Origin: Planomonospora sp. ID82291
GTDB taxonomy: Bacteria > Actinomycetota > Actinomycetes > Streptosporangiales > Streptosporangiaceae
Assembly (NCBI RefSeq): GCF_015711645.1
Contig: NZ_JABTEX010000010.1
Location: 1 to 64,000, forward strand
Length of the DNA: 64,000 nt
Direction of reading: 5' to 3'
In this document: one piece after another, positions 61,501 through 64,000 of the stretch
How the letters are laid out: every line of letters begins with the position of its first letter
Numbering within the stretch: the stretch's first letter is position 1
The notes under the pieces: model-generated
Databases searched by the model: none
What the model was told of the DNA's origin: nothing
Seen by the model: only the letters and a program-made list of their open reading frames with translations
Position numbers and translations under genes: made by a program

Positions 61501-64000
61501 GATGATCGTGTTACGGTAAGTTCTACAATTGGCGCCCCCAAGACCGGGCCCGCGCCGACCGACAACCGCCCGGCCGAGGGAGACGACAGTGAACGAGTAC
61601 AGCCAGATCGCGCGCAGGCACTGGGAGACGTACCTGCCGACCGCTCTCGCCGAGCTGGACGACCCGGACGAGCACTTCGCGGCGCTGGGGAACCGGGTGG
61701 AGGACCGGATCGAGGACCTGGCGGAGGAGATGGCCGGGACGGCTCCGGCCGGGGAGAGCTTCAAGGAGAAGCTGGGCAGGCTGGCGAACGCGCGGACACG
61801 CGCCCGGGAGATCGTGATGGCCGAAGAGGTGTTCCTGCCCGCCGAGCCGGGTCGCGAGGACGCCGAGCTGCCGCCGAGGTAGCCGACCCTGGCGCGTTCC
61901 GGCCCGTCTCGCAGGAGGACCTCGCCCCCTCGGGGGAGAAGGCCAAGGCCCGCGCCAACATCGCCGCCGTCCGGCTGCTCCGGCAGCTCCAGGCCGAGGA
62001 CCGGCCGGCGACCGAGGAGGAGAAGCGGGTCCTGGCCCGCTGGTCCGGGTGGGGCAGCCTGCCCATCGTGTTCGAGTCCCGGCCCGTCGAGCGCGCCAAG
62101 GACTTCCGCAACGACGACGGCAGCCTCAACCGCGAGAAGTACGAGCGGGCCGTCAAGCGGTGGGAGTCCTTCGCCCCGGAGCGGGCCGAACTCCGCGCGA
62201 TGCTCAACGAAAAAGAGTGGCGCGAGGCCTCCCGCAACACCCTGAACGCGCACTACACCGACGCCTCCCTCGTCGCCGGGGTGTGGGACGCCGTCCAGCA
62301 GCTCGGGTTCAACGGCGGCAACGTCCTCGAACCCGGATCCGGCGTCGGCACGTTCATCGGCATGGCCCCCGAGGGGGCGCACATGACCGGCATCGAGCTC
62401 GACTCGACCACCGCGGCGATCTCCCAGCACCTCTACCCGAACGCCACGGTCCGCAACGAGAGCTTCGCCGACACACGCGCCCCCGACAACACGTTCGACC
62501 TGACCATCGGCAACGTGCCGTTCGGTGACTACTGGCTGGTCGACAACAAGCACAACCCGGGCGAGAAGCACTCGATCCACAACCACTTCATCCTCAAGTC
62601 CCTGGCGCTGACCCGGCCCGGCGGCCTGGTGGCGGTCGTCACCTCCCGCTACACCATGGACTCGGAGAACAGCGACGCCCGCCGCGAGATGGCCGCCATG
62701 GGCGACCTGGTCGGCGCCGTGCGGCTCCCCTCCGGCGCGCACCGCAAGGCCGCCGGCACCGACGTCGTCACCGACCTGCTCATCTTCCGCAAGCGGGAGG
62801 AGGACGAGGAGCCCGGCGACACCTCGTGGATCGACGCCCCGAAGACCGATGTGAACGGCCACCGCCACCCGGTCAACACCTACTTCCAGCAGCACCCGGA
62901 GAACATCCTCGGCGTCCAGACGACCGGCCGCGGCCAGTTCTCCGACCACGACCTGGTCGTGAAGGGCGACCGCGACGCCGCGCCCGCCCTACGGGAGGCA
63001 CTCGCCCGCATCGTCGCCGACGCCCACGAGAGCGGCCGGACCTTCGAGCAGCGGGCGCAGGTCGCGGCGCCGCTCCGGCTGGCCGCCCGCGACGAGCGGC
63101 ACGATGGCGCGCTCGCCCTCGCCGAGGATGGCACCTTCACCCAGGTCCGTGACGGCCAGGCCCTGCCCGTGGCCGTCCACCCCTCCCAGGTGGAGCAGCT
63201 CACCGGTCTGCTCGGGCTGCGCGACGTCGCCCGCGAACTCCTCGCCGAGGAGTCCCGCAGCGAGACCGACACTCCGCGCCTGGCCGAGCTGCGCGCCGAG
63301 CTCAACCGCCGCTACGACGCCTACACCGCCAGGTTCGGGTCCCCCTCTAAGAAGGCCAACCGTCGCTTCACCCCCGAGGAGGCCCGTCAGAAGGCCGCCG
63401 CCGAGGGCCGCAAGACCGGTGAGAAGGACATGACGCCGACCGCGGTCGGCTGGCTGAAGTCCGACCCGGCCGGGGCGATCGTGTTCAACGGTCTGGACGA
63501 CTACGACCCCGAAACCGACACCGCCCGCAAGGCCGACATGCTGGCCAAGCGAGTGATCGGCGCCAAGAAGCCGCTCGCTTCCACCGACGACCCGGGCGAG
63601 GCCCTCGCGGTGGTGCTCGACCGGTTCGGGGAACTCCGCCTGGACGAGATCGCCCGCCTGCTCAAGGTGGATGAGGAGACCGCGCGGGAGCGGCTGGGCG
63701 ACCGCGTGTTCGACGCGCCGTCGTTCGTCGTCAAGAACGGCCTGCTGCTGGAGACCGGCGAGCCGCCGAAGCTGGTCCCCGCAGCCGAATACCTATCCGG
63801 GAACGTGCGGCACAAGCTGGAGGCCGCGCGACGGGCCGCCGAAGACGATCCACGTTTCCATCTGAACGTCGCCGCGCTGGAGAGGGTGCTCCCTCGTGAT
63901 CTCACTCCCGGTGAGATTGACGCCAAGCTCGGCGCCGCCTGGATCTCCGCCGGGGTGGTGCAGGAGTTCCTGCGGGAGATCCTGGCCGACTCCTCCGTTC
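58597..64000 (+). CDS. Giant polyvalent phage protein with N6-adenine methylase domain (3' end beyond window)
   Basis: One frame open from the TTG at 58597 to the right edge, at least 1801 codons. GGGGG precedes the TTG. Start region: DLHPRDRKGRFIETGAEVTV, GRIEVRMADGSVQRIHRNYL, a domain common in actinophage head-region proteins. Then charged helical segments (DRERERRRKQREAREEQQQR). About residues 1000-1095 are Arg/Gly-rich because another gene is read in a second frame there. From ~1100: ANIAAVRLLRQLQAEDRPAT, LARWSGWGSLPIVFESR, the SAM motif NVLEPGSGVGTFIG near 1241 and TIGNVPFGDYW (NPPY-like) near 1305, as in the N12-class DNA methylase/helicase polyvalent proteins. Such proteins are thought to enter with the DNA and block restriction. 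The expected helicase part would follow outside the window. Confidence 0.8.
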   Translation, partial: MFGFDGWDVKARRGLGASKFDADLHPRDRKGRFIETGAEVTVWGGGRGTVVKNVGGGRIEVRMADGSVQRIHRNYLTVQARPDGSKPTGKTSAAPKAMKVEQASADATDFAPATPDGRVPVKNLTRGQAVIVYGRVSDPTGEGGDSPDVQQRVGIVRGVRPGEGGGWVVRLAEADELAKPLDIEIDDRDALARVMPDERVAELVQAIRDGKREAAELAQALVSDTLAEDDREADWQGLAPGAGWDAWASALNEQFGTNATGAELQSVYERATADQRIRNAATANVDVDNFGQVFGDALQNHVADAMDDLGQNFIQAFFGRDRRFRDTFTRAARDRAYREIRGEGPAGLTGREQSAQAPAAPSTVVPGDLERGDRVTFDVPVTAANAERFATSGAKNPPRPGSTVTVRGVVDGVETDMFGDAKVHLRREGAQWQSSGGGGRLDGDGLEWALDESHAVHKTGKAQAQQQPRRGAAPVQAAPQGGLFSDVGREAAGTEDMFTAHERDAEQAESKDELAPAPGVFTSEVEQRIAAAAATYRAGLAGDEEMPMIRGFADLRDLLMDERGEFGSPQRAESDRLVEAATGLRDEWDRTHAEQIREQRRRREAAVKAVDEARKIARDGDLDGALAMIDAAEKDAPSAYQWGRVRDDVRAEWREGEADRTPLPTTDDGTPPSPEGMTPGRRARLVASIEENAAGYAWSGDPGRYIAEGAGEQGRPRDGEKAWIDSYIAAHPEVLKFSDRERERRRKQREAREEQQQREARKLASRSHGHFQAGEYEQALALIDQAEDLSPNAQRWEAIREEIREAMAAQDETAADGIAGEPDGAEADDRPVQTMSNGQPIPPDLELPDPRTLDLSKLSEAEKDELGRRARNREVTDRTAQQILAMLGDDGLARSRAAEAAAMTAEELDENIRRVENERARTRAHLERQPRRRDLRRMVADITRRLQVLQSEKDRRERDETPQVDTNRDDRVTVSSTIGAPKTGPAPTDNRPAEGDDSERVQPDRAQALGDVPADRSRRAGRPGRALRGAGEPGGGPDRGPGGGDGRDGSGRGELQGEAGQAGERADTRPGDRDGRRGVPARRAGSRGRRAAAEVADPGAFRPVSQEDLAPSGEKAKARANIAAVRLLRQLQAEDRPATEEEKRVLARWSGWGSLPIVFESRPVERAKDFRNDDGSLNREKYERAVKRWESFAPERAELRAMLNEKEWREASRNTLNAHYTDASLVAGVWDAVQQLGFNGGNVLEPGSGVGTFIGMAPEGAHMTGIELDSTTAAISQHLYPNATVRNESFADTRAPDNTFDLTIGNVPFGDYWLVDNKHNPGEKHSIHNHFILKSLALTRPGGLVAVVTSRYTMDSENSDARREMAAMGDLVGAVRLPSGAHRKAAGTDVVTDLLIFRKREEDEEPGDTSWIDAPKTDVNGHRHPVNTYFQQHPENILGVQTTGRGQFSDHDLVVKGDRDAAPALREALARIVADAHESGRTFEQRAQVAAPLRLAARDERHDGALALAEDGTFTQVRDGQALPVAVHPSQVEQLTGLLGLRDVARELLAEESRSETDTPRLAELRAELNRRYDAYTARFGSPSKKANRRFTPEEARQKAAAEGRKTGEKDMTPTAVGWLKSDPAGAIVFNGLDDYDPETDTARKADMLAKRVIGAKKPLASTDDPGEALAVVLDRFGELRLDEIARLLKVDEETARERLGDRVFDAPSFVVKNGLLLETGEPPKLVPAAEYLSGNVRHKLEAARRAAEDDPRFHLNVAALERVLPRDLTPGEIDAKLGAAWISAGVVQEFLREILADSSV
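61590..61882 (+). CDS. TnpV-like small protein nested in the giant ORF
   Basis: GTG with GAGGGAGACGACA upstream, in the +1 frame relative to the giant ORF. 97 aa: VNEYSQIARRHWETYLPTAL, LAELDDPDEHFAALGNRVED, FKEKLGRLANARTRAREIVM, AEEVFLPAEP. This pattern is that of TnpV-like proteins found just upstream of the methylase/helicase gene in actinobacterial phages and integrative elements. In the same stretch the giant frame is only Arg/Gly-rich shadow sequence. So either the genes truly overlap for 290 bases, or the methylase is reached from this gene by a frameshift near its TAG. Confidence 0.72.

Noticed and set aside
61487-61529. P1-like promoter before the nested small gene (TTGACA and TACAAT present)
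   Set aside because: TTGACA and TACAAT are 31 bp apart and GGTAAG is out of register with AGTAAA, so it does not fit the P1 layout.
60163-62949. A 928-codon minus-strand frame over the giant ORF
   Set aside because: High-GC antisense frame with Leu/Arg/Gly bias; the plus frame carries the methylase motifs.

Overview
The window is very GC-rich, uses GTG and TTG starts often and has almost no G/C-poor third positions, so it comes from a high-GC actinomycete (Streptomyces/Streptosporangiales-like; the genus cannot be fixed from sequence alone). It looks like a phage or phage-derived integrative element rather than ordinary chromosome. It carries a terminase large subunit, an HK97-type portal fused to a MuF-like domain, a giant polyvalent protein with an adenine-methylase domain, an endolysin with a holin candidate, a tyrosine integrase, a primase-polymerase-type replication protein and dozens of small unknown ORFs. 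Capsid and tail genes are not present and would be expected beyond the right edge.

Layout. 0-19.3 kb: many small accessory genes, including a PP-loop reductase-like protein, a CGxK protein (DUF6884-like), QueD, a TerS-like HTH protein, zinc-ribbon proteins, a secreted Pro/Thr-rich surface protein and a HicB-like regulator. Most are separated by perfect GC hairpins. 19.9-21.4 kb: lysis cassette. 21.4-26.8 kb: a minus-strand eight-gene operon, which is a tandem duplication of XRE regulator / ImmA-IrrE protease / MAB_1171c-like membrane protein / PAP2-like membrane protein. 27-29.4 kb: a divergent Pro/Thr-rich protein and a toxin-antitoxin-like pair. 29.6-33.4 kb: overlapping small genes, including a stand-alone RNA polymerase alpha-CTD-like protein, ending in the integrase. 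33.4-36 kb: overlapping zinc-binding and basic small proteins. 36.1-46.5 kb: a lanthipeptide cluster of the FxLD type (precursor, split dehydratase, cyclase, methyltransferase fusion) with a divergent XRE-TPR regulator and a GNAT acetyltransferase. 46.6-52.5 kb: RHH protein, primase, VRR-NUC nuclease and HTH proteins. 52.5-64 kb: packaging and head genes.

Two promoter families recur across the window and tie it together as one genome. Family P1 (eight good copies and one variant) is TTGCCC-like, 17 bp, TACANT, with AGTAAA in a fixed place in the spacer. In most copies it is followed by a small leader hairpin whose stem covaries and whose loop reads UGCGGU or AGCGGU; P1 copies precede accessory and regulatory genes. 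Family P2 (nine copies) is GACGTTAA, 13 bp, then a YANNNT hexamer; it precedes the endolysin, terminase, portal block, giant polyvalent gene, QueD and others, so it is a good candidate for a late class. Several copies overlap the stop codon of the preceding gene, and two copies flank an inverted single-gene insertion, so the promoters also mark cassette boundaries.

The observations most worth following are the two promoter families with the covarying leader hairpin, the duplicated XRE-ImmA-membrane-PAP2 module, the lanthipeptide cluster carried inside a phage-like element, and the giant polyvalent ORF with a small gene nested in another frame.
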